Part shown: positions 18,151 to 26,739 of the stretch, one piece after another | How positions within the stretch are numbered: the stretch's first letter is position 1 | Layout of the letters: each line of letters opens with the position of its first letter | Assembly (NCBI RefSeq): GCF_900168025.1 | Contig: NZ_FUYN01000001.1 | Location: 620,001 to 684,000, forward strand | DNA length: 64,000 nt | Reading direction: 5' to 3' | Source: Acetoanaerobium noterae | Lineage (GTDB): Bacteria > Bacillota > Clostridia > Peptostreptococcales > Filifactoraceae | The notes under the pieces: model-generated | Databases searched by the model: none | Told to the model about the DNA's origin: nothing | Seen by the model: the letters and a program-made list of their open reading frames with translations, nothing else | Translations under genes and position numbers: made by a program

Positions 18151-19491
18151 AAATTCATTTTTAAGTTGACTTAAATAATCTGATTTACTAGCTTCCCAGA
18201 TTTTTTTGTCTGGTACATTCATATTATTTATAATCCAACTGTTTATATTAAGTATATTTTCATTATCAATAAAATCTATACTCAAGCTTGACAAAAAGCA
18301 GCCTGATATCATTAATAAAATCTCATCAATAATATATTTTTTATCATCTTTGCTTAAAGCCTCTAAAAAATTCAGATCTTCCATCAAAGGATTATAAAAT
18401 CTATTTTTAATATATTTAATGAAGCCTTCAAAATCCTCAGCATTATTCCCTACTTCTATATCAAATATTATTCTAAATAACATATTCCATCTGAAATCTT
18501 TATTTATAGCTTTATATACTGCCTTTCCTATCTTTGATTCAAATTCTCTTTCAAAAGTAACTTCCCTTTCAAAGTAGAGATACTCATCAAAATCTAGTTG
18601 ATTGGATATGATTTCATTAAATCTAGTCATTATCTTAGTTATCATCTGAGGATATTCTATATTTTGATACTGCCTATCCTTTTTCAAAAGATAATCTGTA
18701 ATCAAATCACAGGTATTTCTAAAATCCACTACAAATCCTAGCTTTTTTTTGATTTTAATAGAATAAAGCTCATAAATAGCTTTTGAAATCATAGTCTCAA
18801 ATTGTTTTTTTCTAGACTGCGAATCATATGAGTTCATGTCGTTAAGATGATCGTGAAGAATCATAAGCTGCCTGTCTATCATAGTAATATTGCCTTTGAT
18901 AGATGACATTATATCTCTATAAAAATCTTCAATTGGCATATAATTGTAATTTTTATATAAAATCTTATGCTCTATTTCTCCCCAAAACATATTTACTAGA
19001 GATTTTAGCTGAAGCTCATAATGAAAAGTCGCTGATTCTCCAATTATAATTCCATCTAGTCTATATATTTCAAATCCATTTTTTTGAATTTGAGGCTGTT
19101 TATCTGTCAAATTAAGTAATATATTTGGAAATTCTTCATTGTAATAATATCCATCAGGTCTTTGCAAGCAAAATATACGCTTTATAGCTTGATATAATTT
19201 TTCTTCATCCTCGATAAATCTGCACTCTAATCTGATTCCTATTAAATCTGATAATTCAAAGAAAAATGCCTCAGCATCTGAAAACATGAGATAATAATTA
19301 TTTCTTAGTATTTTTTCTTTCAAACTCATTGGAGATTTTATCCTAGATGAGACATTTAAAAAATAATCGCTTTCAGATAAATATTTTTTATAAAAATTCT
19401 CTAGATCACTAGAAAGAGTTACAAGCTCTGGAGAAAATTTATCTAGTATTTTCAATGAATCATCCACAAAATCAAAAATTTCTAGTTTCAA
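18145..19491 (-). CDS. RelA/SpoT-domain (p)ppGpp synthetase-like protein with long C-terminal extension
   Basis: The 448-residue protein has a RelA/SpoT nucleotidyltransferase domain at ~45-205: SRIKSPMSLKEK, then SDLIGIRLEC (catalytic Asp) and HYELQLKSLVNMFWGEIEHKILYK (catalytic Glu of the ExQ motif). The domain would transfer pyrophosphate from ATP to GDP or GTP. The usual NGYxSLH stretch that stacks on the guanine is replaced by NGFEIYRLDG, so substrate use may differ. The ~240-residue C-terminal helical part is not the TGS/ACT region of long Rel enzymes and I do not recognise it. It is the last gene of an operon with two HD-GYP genes. Confidence 0.82.
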   Translation of the reverse strand: MKLEIFDFVDDSLKILDKFSPELVTLSSDLENFYKKYLSESDYFLNVSSRIKSPMSLKEKILRNNYYLMFSDAEAFFFELSDLIGIRLECRFIEDEEKLYQAIKRIFCLQRPDGYYYNEEFPNILLNLTDKQPQIQKNGFEIYRLDGIIIGESATFHYELQLKSLVNMFWGEIEHKILYKNYNYMPIEDFYRDIMSSIKGNITMIDRQLMILHDHLNDMNSYDSQSRKKQFETMISKAIYELYSIKIKKKLGFVVDFRNTCDLITDYLLKKDRQYQNIEYPQMITKIMTRFNEIISNQLDFDEYLYFEREVTFEREFESKIGKAVYKAINKDFRWNMLFRIIFDIEVGNNAEDFEGFIKYIKNRFYNPLMEDLNFLEALSKDDKKYIIDEILLMISGCFLSSLSIDFIDNENILNINSWIINNMNVPDKKIWEASKSDYLSQLKNEFK

Positions 19492-19520
19492 TATTTTCCT
19501 CCTAACTAGCTTAATAGAGT

Positions 19521-20594
19521 TTAATCAATGGTATGCTCTATTAACAGATTAAGCACCTGCATCAAATCAATTTCCTCTTGATAGCTGTAATTTTTTGAGT
19601 CTACTATTCTTAGCTTAGGTCTTGTTGGGTTTAGCTTGTTATATTCACTAACTATTGCAGTTGTTCCTTCATTTAGCATCACCATGCTGCCTGGTGGATA
19701 TAAAATTACATTTCTTACAAATCTATTATAGATTTTGGCATCCAATTTACTGATGCAATCTGCCATAAGATTTTCAAGTGCAACATGTACAGGGATTCTT
19801 CTTCTATATACTCTATCCGTTGTCATAGCGTCAAACATGTCAGAAAGAGTAACTATTCTCAAAAAATCTGGCATCTGTGAAGCAGTAAGTCCACTTGGAT
19901 ATCCTGTTCCATCTAGCTTTTCATGGTGGTTTAAAATTATAGATTTTGATATGGAGCTTATAGATGGGTCCGATTTTAGCATCTTATACCCTAGAGTTGG
20001 GTGCATTTTCATAAGATTAAATTCTTCGTGAGATAAAATTCCGTGTTTTTGCAGTACGTGGTTATCTATCCTAGTTTTTCCAATATCGTGCATCAAAGCT
20101 CCAAATCCTATCTTTTCGCACATGGAATCTGCGTAGCCATAGTCTATTGAATTAATAATAGATAATATAGCTACATTTACACTGTGAGTATAGGTATTCA
20201 TATCTGTTCCCATAAGCTCTACAGCCATATAGGATAACTCATTCTTTTCTTTTATGTTTTTTAATAGAGTGTCAACAATATTTTCTACTTTTTTTATTTC
20301 TTGAATAGGTAGCATGGCATTAGTTTTTTTCCCACAGCTTACGTTATCAATTATATTTTTTATGCTAAAGGTTATCATTGCTTTAGTTTCGTCGTCAATT
20401 ATAGACTCTATCTCTATCCCCTCAGAAATATCGTCTTCTATATAAATAAAATAAATGTTATTGGCTTTAAATTTATTTGTTATGCTCTCTGTGATATCTA
20501 TTCCCTTGTTTAATAATAAAATACCTTTATGATCATATACCGGTTTTGCCAGTTTAGCTTTTTGAGGGATTTTTTGTATACTACATATTCTCAT
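19521..20594 (-). CDS. HD-GYP domain c-di-GMP phosphodiesterase
   Basis: The protein has 357 residues. An N-terminal ~90-residue region (AKLAKPVYDHKGILLLNKG) is shared by many HD-GYP proteins. The HD-GYP domain at ~125-300 has THSVNVA, HDIGKTRID and HHEKLDGTGYPSG, so catalytic residues are intact. It should cleave c-di-GMP to pGpG/GMP. It sits 22 bases downstream of a second HD-GYP gene and 29 bases upstream of the RelA/SpoT-type gene, all on the minus strand. No membrane segment is present. Confidence 0.93.
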   Translation of the reverse strand: MRICSIQKIPQKAKLAKPVYDHKGILLLNKGIDITESITNKFKANNIYFIYIEDDISEGIEIESIIDDETKAMITFSIKNIIDNVSCGKKTNAMLPIQEIKKVENIVDTLLKNIKEKNELSYMAVELMGTDMNTYTHSVNVAILSIINSIDYGYADSMCEKIGFGALMHDIGKTRIDNHVLQKHGILSHEEFNLMKMHPTLGYKMLKSDPSISSISKSIILNHHEKLDGTGYPSGLTASQMPDFLRIVTLSDMFDAMTTDRVYRRRIPVHVALENLMADCISKLDAKIYNRFVRNVILYPPGSMVMLNEGTTAIVSEYNKLNPTRPKLRIVDSKNYSYQEEIDLMQVLNLLIEHTID

Positions 20595-20616
20595 AATAAC
20601 CTCTTCAATTTAAATT

Positions 20617-21660
20617 TTACGCCATTTCTAAAATACTATATCTCTTGTCTAAAGATAAATCTATTACTTTACCCTCTACTTTAATAAGAGGCTGATAATT
20701 ATTAAGTGGTGATACATAAAGAATTTCTCCTATTTCACCTGTATTTAATTTGAGTTTAAAGCCTACATAATAATAAACTATGTTTTTTAAAAAAGTCATC
20801 AGAACATCGGGAGCGAAATGAGAGTATCCCATCTTGCTCATCTCTTTAAAGGTTTCAAAAGGAGTGATTTTATCTTTATAAACTCTTTTTGAAGTCAGTG
20901 CATCATATACATCAGCAACTGCTAATATTTGAGCGAATTTTGGAATTTGTTTGCTTTTGCATCTTAATGGGTATCCGCTTCCATCTAATTTCTCATGATG
21001 CATTAAAACAGCTTTTTTTACGTCCTCTGGAATATTCTCCATATCTTTAACAATGCAGTAGCCTAAATGAGAATGCTTTTTCATTATAGCAAATTCTTCA
21101 TCAGTTAGTCTTGTATTTTTGTTTAGAATTTCATTTGGAATTTTTGACTTGCCCACATCGTGAAGTATTCCAGCCAGTACGAGGTACTGAATATCTATTT
21201 CTGGGAGCTTCATCCAGCTTCCAATGAGCATTGCATATATTGCAACATTAATACTATGATTATATGTATATTCATCTGCAGATTTTAAATCATGAATACA
21301 ATCGATAAAATACCCCATCTTTTGTGAATGAAGTGTTATAGAATTAGTCATGTCCATTATCATTTCATCATCAACTGTACCATTTAATGATATTTCTTTA
21401 AGCACAGTTTTCATTACATCCACATTTTTAAGATATGTTGATTTTATAACTGCATAATCTTGATATTTTTTATCTTTCGTTTCCTTTTTCTTAATATGAA
21501 CATTATTTATAAAATAAGATTCCATTTTTTGATATACTTTTTCAGAAATATAGGTTCCGGCAGCTACGACTAAAATACCTGTTTCGCTGTAGACATCTTT
21601 TTCTAGCTTCTGTCCTATCAAATTTTTATCTAGTCCCATCATTACAGTATCCATTATCAT
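20617..21660 (-). CDS. HD-GYP domain c-di-GMP phosphodiesterase
   Basis: The 347-residue protein is built like its downstream neighbour. A ~110-residue N-terminal region (GQKLEKDVYSETGILVVAAG) precedes an HD-GYP domain with YNHSINVA, HDVGKSKIP and HHEKLDGSGYP, then a short C-terminal PilZ-like or SH3-like beta tail (YVGFKLKLNTGEIGEILYVS). It is the first gene of the three-gene operon, and its ribosome binding site GGGTGGTG is next to the start. The two HD-GYP copies look like an old duplication. Confidence 0.93.
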   Translation of the reverse strand: MIMDTVMMGLDKNLIGQKLEKDVYSETGILVVAAGTYISEKVYQKMESYFINNVHIKKKETKDKKYQDYAVIKSTYLKNVDVMKTVLKEISLNGTVDDEMIMDMTNSITLHSQKMGYFIDCIHDLKSADEYTYNHSINVAIYAMLIGSWMKLPEIDIQYLVLAGILHDVGKSKIPNEILNKNTRLTDEEFAIMKKHSHLGYCIVKDMENIPEDVKKAVLMHHEKLDGSGYPLRCKSKQIPKFAQILAVADVYDALTSKRVYKDKITPFETFKEMSKMGYSHFAPDVLMTFLKNIVYYYVGFKLKLNTGEIGEILYVSPLNNYQPLIKVEGKVIDLSLDKRYSILEMA

Positions 21661-21827
21661 TCACCACCCAAAACTTATTTTAACTATTTCATTATATCAA
21701 ATTTTTTATTAATATCATCTAGTAAGAAAGCTTCAAAAAAATATTGCATTTTTTTTAAATTAGCATATACTAATTCTATATGCTTAAGATATCTATTATA
21801 AGCATTTTTACCTAAGGAGTCTATAGT

Positions 21828-22385
21828 ATGAAACAACAATATATATATTTAGTATTTACAAAAACTGGAACTTGGCTATCGAGGACTCTGAATTTTTTTG
21901 AAAATTCAGATTACATTCACGTGTCGCTCGGTCTAGACAATCCTCTAAACAATTTATATTCTTTTGGAAGAACAAACCCAAGCAATCCTTTTTCCGGTGG
22001 CTTTGTTGTCGAAGACCTTTCTGAGGGTATCTATAAAAGATTTGAAGATACTTCACTTTGTATTTATAGACTTAAAGTCACAGAAAAACAATATTACATA
22101 TTAAGAAAAAAAATCTCACCTTTTATAATATCCAAGCACAGCTACAGATATAATTTTATCGGTCTTTTCGGCTTATGGTTTAACCTTCCGGTAAATAGAT
22201 CTTTTCATTTCTTTTGCTCTCAATTCGTTTCTCTTGCACTAACTCAAGCTGGAATATACCGTCCACAAAAAGCTTTTGGACTAATAAAACCATGTGACTT
22301 GCTTCAAATCAAAGCTCTTGAGCTGGTATATAAAGGAACAATCAAATCATACATAAACGAGAAAAGCTATGCCATTGAGGCATAG
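21828..22385 (+). CDS. Permuted papain-like (YiiX/NlpC-P60-type) hydrolase
   Basis: The 185-residue protein shows the permuted NlpC/P60 layout: an early catalytic His in DYIHVSLGL (~residue 31) and a later Cys in FHFFCSQFVSLAL (~residue 132), with the typical GLFGLWFN stretch before it. Such enzymes are amidases or acyl-ester hydrolases on cell wall or lipid substrates. No signal peptide is visible, so it may act inside the cell. Its last 19 bases overlap the convergent CBS gene. Confidence 0.72.
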   Translation: MKQQYIYLVFTKTGTWLSRTLNFFENSDYIHVSLGLDNPLNNLYSFGRTNPSNPFSGGFVVEDLSEGIYKRFEDTSLCIYRLKVTEKQYYILRKKISPFIISKHSYRYNFIGLFGLWFNLPVNRSFHFFCSQFVSLALTQAGIYRPQKAFGLIKPCDLLQIKALELVYKGTIKSYINEKSYAIEA

Positions 22386-22390
22386 CTTTT
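22362..22390. terminator. Bidirectional terminator inside the overlap of two convergent genes
   Basis: A perfect 12-bp inverted repeat (AAAAGCTATGCC / GGCATAGCTTTT, 5-base loop) covers the whole 19-bp overlap of the two ORFs, including both stop codons. Confidence 0.93.
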
Positions 22391-22819
22391 TATAATGTCT
22401 CTCCTACTTATAATTCCAACTAATTTTCCTTCTTCTATAACAGGGAGCCTATTCACCTTATGCTTTGTCATAAGGTTGGCTGCATCTGGTACGCTTTGCT
22501 CTGCTTCAATTACTATCACTGGGGTAGTCATTACATCCTCAACAAACATCCCTGTCATTTTCTTTAATTGCTTCTCAAATTTACTAGGATTGTCAATAAA
22601 AATATAGCTGTCAAAAATAGCCAAATATCTAGGAGGCTTTATTTCTCCTCCCCTATACATTAAATCGCCTTCAGTTATTATGCCTATAACGTGGCCAGCT
22701 TCATCCACAACTGGAAGTCCTGTTATATTATGCTCTAACAACAGCTTAATGGCTTTTTCAACTGAATCCGACTTTGAAACAGTAATAACATTTGGAGTCA
22801 TTATATCTTTTGCTTTCAT
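22367..22819 (-). CDS. CBS-domain protein
   Basis: The 150-residue protein has two CBS motifs: AKDIMTPNVITVSKSDSVEKA with GLPVVDEAGHVIGIITEGDL at ~1-60, and VEDVMTTPVIVIEAEQSV with RLPVIEEGKLVGIISRRDI at ~90-148. CBS pairs bind adenosine nucleotides such as AMP, ATP or SAM and regulate partner proteins; stand-alone members have no fixed role. I place the start at the ATG at 22819, which follows GGGGGAG; a longer in-frame start exists 21 bases upstream. Confidence 0.93.
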   Translation of the reverse strand: MKAKDIMTPNVITVSKSDSVEKAIKLLLEHNITGLPVVDEAGHVIGIITEGDLMYRGGEIKPPRYLAIFDSYIFIDNPSKFEKQLKKMTGMFVEDVMTTPVIVIEAEQSVPDAANLMTKHKVNRLPVIEEGKLVGIISRRDIIKSYASMA

Positions 22820-22861
22820 AGACACTCCCCCTTTAACCATTTTTTACCCTAAATTTTTAGC

Positions 22862-23692
22862 TTAAAGCTTTTTTAAAGATATTCCATCTTCCTTTAACTC
22901 GACCTTTTCTTCTCTAAGAAGTCTACCAAGACCTTTTTTGAAGGATTTTTTGCTCATGCTGAGCTGCTTTCTGATTTCATCAGGCTCTGAGCTGTCATTA
23001 AGTGCTAAAAATCCACCTTGTTTTTCTATTTCCTTCAATATTGTATAAGAGTCCTTATCTATCTGCTCAAGAGGCTTTAATCTAAGACTGAGCTTTAACT
23101 TGCCTTCTTCATCTTTTTCTACTACTCTAGCCTTAATCATATCTCCTCGTTTATATATACGAAGAGCTTCACTGATTGGGAGCATACCGTGATATCTTCT
23201 ATCGACAGCTACAAAAATACCTACATCTTTTTTTATACTGTAAATCATACCTTCAACCATATCATCTACATCGTAAGGAGACTCTCCTGATAATATCTCA
23301 TAGGTGTGCATAGTAGCACACAACCTATCGCTCTTATCGATATAGAGTCCTACCATGTACTCATTTCCTTCTTCAACCTTGATAGTCTGCTCTCTAAATG
23401 GTAAGAGCAAGTCTTTTTCTAAACCCCAATCCATAAAAGCTCCAATATCTGTTATCTGGGATACTTTTAGCAAAGCTATAGTACCTAAAGTTAGCTTTGG
23501 TTTTTCAGTTGTTGCTACTAGTCTATCCTTAGAATCTCTATATATAAATACGTCAATTTCATCGTCAATACAAAGTGTGCTTGGGACATATTTTTTAGGA
23601 AGAAGTACTTGATCATCCTCATCTCCTAAATATGCTCCAATAGTAGCAAACCTAACTACCTTTAATATTTGTCTTTCACCTAACAATATCAT
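22862..23692 (-). CDS. cvfB: CvfB-family S1-like RNA-binding protein
   Basis: The 276-residue protein has repeated S1-like OB folds, for example GTIALLKVSQITDIGAFMDWG and KGDMIKARVVEKDEEGKLKLSLR, and a C-terminal winged-helix part (RKQLSMSKKSFKKGLGRLLRE). This matches CvfB/YitL, an RNA-binding regulator of virulence and stress genes in Firmicutes. GGAGGTAAGGGT precedes the ATG. A cobalamin riboswitch lies on the same strand ~300 bases upstream, but a second terminator stands between them. Confidence 0.9.
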   Translation of the reverse strand: MILLGERQILKVVRFATIGAYLGDEDDQVLLPKKYVPSTLCIDDEIDVFIYRDSKDRLVATTEKPKLTLGTIALLKVSQITDIGAFMDWGLEKDLLLPFREQTIKVEEGNEYMVGLYIDKSDRLCATMHTYEILSGESPYDVDDMVEGMIYSIKKDVGIFVAVDRRYHGMLPISEALRIYKRGDMIKARVVEKDEEGKLKLSLRLKPLEQIDKDSYTILKEIEKQGGFLALNDSSEPDEIRKQLSMSKKSFKKGLGRLLREEKVELKEDGISLKKL

Positions 23693-23745
23693 ACCCTTAC
23701 CTCCAAAAAACTATTATTAAATTAGTTTACCACATAATCGAAAAA

Positions 23746-23774
23746 AAACTCCCTTTATTTTTTAAAGGAAGTTT
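23746..23774 (-). terminator. Second terminator downstream of the cobalamin riboswitch
   Basis: AAACTcCCTTTA and TAAAGGaAGTTT form a hairpin followed on the minus strand by eight T residues. It would stop read-through from the riboswitch before cvfB. Confidence 0.8.
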
Positions 23775-23819
23775 AAGCATTTTGGAAATAATGCAGTTAA
23801 AAGCTGCTATTACTCCGCA

Positions 23820-23882
23820 ATGTTAGGGGCATAAAAGGGTAACCGGCTCTTGAAATGAGCGTAACGAAGAGCCGATTAATTG
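23820..23882. repeat. Hairpin-containing segment, possible mobile-element remnant
   Basis: GGCTCTT and AAGAGCC flank a 15-base loop, next to a GGGTAACC stretch. The segment is less AT-rich than its surroundings and sits between two terminators. Such hairpins resemble the ends of IS200/IS605-type elements, but no transposase remains and the resemblance is weak. Confidence 0.25.
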
Positions 23883-23890
23883 GGAGGATT

Positions 23891-23920
23891 AAAAAACTCC
23901 TCTTACGAAGATAAGAGGAG
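23891..23920 (-). terminator. Expression-platform terminator of the cobalamin riboswitch
   Basis: CTCCTCTTA and TAAGAGGAG form a hairpin directly downstream (minus strand) of the B12 aptamer. It is followed by TTTTTTAATC. Confidence 0.88.
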
Positions 23921-23939
23921 CTTAGGATTCATATATAAA

Positions 23940-24165
23940 CATGAGCACTTTGCTTTAACCTCTCTATCTCTCGTAGAGTTTCTGGCTAATAATACAGGCA
24001 GGTATTCTGGCTTGAGGATTATCATTTTTACTTTCCTTCCCAATTCTCCGTTGAATCAGTGGATTAATAAGTAAAAACTACTCTCTTACAGCGGCGGGAC
24101 CGCGTGGGAATTTCACCCAACTTCTCTTTTAATCAATCTTTCGATTAAACCATGTATCATAGTTA
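23940..24165 (-). ncRNA. Cobalamin riboswitch without an obvious target gene
   Basis: Read on the minus strand, the region carries the ordered landmarks of the cobalamin aptamer: AAAAGAGAAG, GGGTGAAATTCCC, GCGGTCCCGCCGCTGTA, CACTG, GGGAAGG, and the B12 box AGCCAGAATACCTGCC. A terminator follows directly, so adenosylcobalamin binding would stop transcription. The next gene on the strand is cvfB, beyond a second terminator. No B12 synthesis, uptake or B12-dependent gene lies downstream. Confidence 0.93.
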
Positions 24166-24179
24166 TTAAGTTTTCTATA

Positions 24180-26732
24180 TTAATTATATCCATCTTGTAA
24201 ATTTCTGTCAACACCCTTACTTTCTAACAATAAAAAAGCTTGCTCCTCTGGCACAGGCTTTGAATAATAATAGCCTTGGACTTTATCACAATTATATTTT
24301 TTAAGTGTATCTAGTTGAAGCTTAGTTTCAACTCCTTCAGCTATTACTTCTAGATTCAGCTTGTGAGCCATAGATATAATAAAGCTTGCTAGATTTTCAG
24401 TTATTGTATTTTTCGTTATATCCTCAACAAATGCCCTATCCATCTTAAGCGTTGTTATAGGAAGGTTTTGTAAATAGCTAAGCGATGAATATCCTGTTCC
24501 AAAATCATCAAGAGATATGGATACTCCTTTACTTCTCAAAGTCTCTAGCTTTGTGTATGCTTCTTGAACTGAACGTATAAGTACAGTTTCAGTGATTTCT
24601 AATTCTATCAGCTTAAAATCAAGATTCTTACTTTCTATAGTAGCTAAAATAAAATCTGTGAAATCATCTTGGATTAATTGCACTATAGATATATTTACAG
24701 ATACCTTTATATCTTTATATCCTCTTTTAATAAGCTTAGATGCAAAATCGCAGGAATTTACAAATACCCATTTACCTATAGCTACTATTTTTTGGCTTTC
24801 CTCAGCAATCTTAATAAAATCATTCGGAGGCACCATTCCTAGCTCTCTGCTTTTCCATCTAATCAAAGCTTCGAATCCAGATATTTTGTCATTAGAGGTT
24901 TTATACTGAGGTTGGAAATATAGCATAAACTCCTTATTATCAAGCGCAAATTGAAGGTTATGCTCTATTTTAGTTTTTTCTATAATTCTGTAATTCATCA
25001 CATCATCAAAAAAGACGTAGCGCTCTTTACCTCTCTGTTTTGCTTCATACATTGCAATATCAGCGTTTTTCAGTAGTTGCTGAACTGTTTTCCCAGCAAA
25101 AGGATATACAGCAATTCCCATACTCAGTGTAGTGTGAATTTTTATCTTATCCATATATATAGGCTTATGAAAACAATTCATTATTTCCTGTGCTGCTATT
25201 TCAATCTGAGGCATCGATGCTGTTACTAAAAACGCAAATTCATCTCCACCGATTCTATATACACGTATAGACTGGCTTGATAAATTTAAGAATATTTTTG
25301 CAATTTCAATTAAAAATTCATCTCCAAAATGATGACCTAAGGTGTCATTAATATATTTAAAATTGTCAATGTCAATAATCATAAGTGCTGCAGTTATTGA
25401 TTCCTGCTGTTTCACATGCTCTTGTATATCATTTGTAAGAGCAATTCTGTTTGGAAGCTTAGTCAGAGAATCGAAATAAACCAGTTTTTTTAGCTCCTCC
25501 TCAGAATTGTATATTTGCTCGTATAAATCATGCAGTTCTTCATTTTGGCTTTCTAGCTGTCTTTTAGTTCTTATTAGTCTCCTAGTGTAATATATTAGGC
25601 TAAGGACTAATATTATAAGTAAAAATATTACTGTCATAACCAAATAATATGCCTCTGGATTTGACTCCTTAAAGGATAATGGCTTGTTTAAAATTACTGT
25701 ATCCTTTGGAAGCTTGTTTATATCTACCTTGTATTTAGTAATTTCATTATAATCCACAATAACTTCAGTTTTTGGATCAACTACTGGAGTTAAACTTTTT
25801 AGCTCCTTATCATCAAAATAATCATTTGCTAGCTTTGCCGCAAATTCTCCTTGCTTGCTTCCTTGGAGCACCGCTCCACCAATTACTCCATAGCCTAAAT
25901 AAAAATCATATAATGAAAATACGGGCACGTTAGAATATTTACTAATAAGGCTAGCAAATTCTGAATTTTCTACAATTAAGCCTTGAGCATCTCTATAGTA
26001 GGTTGTGATTAAAACAATACTATCACTTGGAAGCTCCTTTACTGATGCTATTATATCATCTACAGCCATAGGCGGAAGTGCTATGCAGTTTAAGCTTGCA
26101 TCTATTGATTTTACCGTACTTGACACGTCTTTATTCATAGCTATGCCACTTTCTGTAAAATCATGAATTGTATATATTTTGTTAAAATCTGGTTTAAGGA
26201 GCTTGGCAATCTGGATTGTTGGTGCTAAATCAATATTTTCTATTACTCCAGTTATGTTTTCTTCGTCATTTGAAAGTAGCTTGAAGCTACCTTGACTTAC
26301 ACCTGTAAAAACTATAGGTATATTTTTTAACTGCTCTTGACGGTAATCTATAGCTAGCTCCAAAGCCTTATCATCAGTTGCTACTATTAAATCTATAGGC
26401 TTTGAGCCATATTTATATCTTAAATTTGCATACATATTTTCTATATTCTTTTGAGTCGGATATTTCTTCCAGTCCAAATATTCTATATAAAATGCATACT
26501 TATGTTCTGGCGATAAACTTTCAAGAGTCTCTAAAAAGCTAGTAACTGTATCATCTGTCCATTTAAAGCCTCTATGATAGGAGTTCAGTACAAGAATATG
26601 CTTTTCCTGCTCAACTCTACTTTGACTAAGGGAATAGCTATTTTCAAATTGACTTACAATTAACGCCATCATTACTATTATTAATAGTGCTACTCTAGGT
26701 CTAATACTAAGCAAGCTAACCCTCCTCATCAT
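24180..26732 (-). CDS. Membrane sensor with ABC-substrate-binding-like domain, GGDEF and EAL
   Basis: The protein has 850 residues. An N-terminal membrane segment precedes a ~320-residue extracytoplasmic domain of the ABC sugar/tryptophan-binding type (HILVLNSYHRGFKWTDD, IPIVFTGVSQG). A second membrane segment (~355-380), a short coiled coil, GGDEF (~410-570, with RIGGDEFAFLV) and EAL (~585-830, with GFEALIRW and SLDDFGTGYSSLSYL) follow. Both active sites look intact, so synthesis and breakdown of c-di-GMP are both possible. The stop codon region doubles as the -10 box of the cobalamin riboswitch promoter. It follows a NusG-II gene by 7 bases. Confidence 0.93.
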   Translation of the reverse strand: MMRRVSLLSIRPRVALLIIVMMALIVSQFENSYSLSQSRVEQEKHILVLNSYHRGFKWTDDTVTSFLETLESLSPEHKYAFYIEYLDWKKYPTQKNIENMYANLRYKYGSKPIDLIVATDDKALELAIDYRQEQLKNIPIVFTGVSQGSFKLLSNDEENITGVIENIDLAPTIQIAKLLKPDFNKIYTIHDFTESGIAMNKDVSSTVKSIDASLNCIALPPMAVDDIIASVKELPSDSIVLITTYYRDAQGLIVENSEFASLISKYSNVPVFSLYDFYLGYGVIGGAVLQGSKQGEFAAKLANDYFDDKELKSLTPVVDPKTEVIVDYNEITKYKVDINKLPKDTVILNKPLSFKESNPEAYYLVMTVIFLLIILVLSLIYYTRRLIRTKRQLESQNEELHDLYEQIYNSEEELKKLVYFDSLTKLPNRIALTNDIQEHVKQQESITAALMIIDIDNFKYINDTLGHHFGDEFLIEIAKIFLNLSSQSIRVYRIGGDEFAFLVTASMPQIEIAAQEIMNCFHKPIYMDKIKIHTTLSMGIAVYPFAGKTVQQLLKNADIAMYEAKQRGKERYVFFDDVMNYRIIEKTKIEHNLQFALDNKEFMLYFQPQYKTSNDKISGFEALIRWKSRELGMVPPNDFIKIAEESQKIVAIGKWVFVNSCDFASKLIKRGYKDIKVSVNISIVQLIQDDFTDFILATIESKNLDFKLIELEITETVLIRSVQEAYTKLETLRSKGVSISLDDFGTGYSSLSYLQNLPITTLKMDRAFVEDITKNTITENLASFIISMAHKLNLEVIAEGVETKLQLDTLKKYNCDKVQGYYYSKPVPEEQAFLLLESKGVDRNLQDGYN
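24183..24211 (-). promoter_or_regulatory. Consensus SigA promoter of the cobalamin riboswitch
   Basis: On the minus strand a perfect TTGACA (24206-24211) and a perfect TATAAT (24183-24188) are 17 bases apart. The -10 box encodes the last two residues of the upstream GGDEF-EAL protein. Confidence 0.9.
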
Positions 26733-26739
26733 TGTATTT

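Noticed and set aside
23880-24074. A 64-residue plus-strand ORF
   Set aside because: It lies entirely over the minus-strand cobalamin riboswitch and its terminator and has no ribosome binding site.
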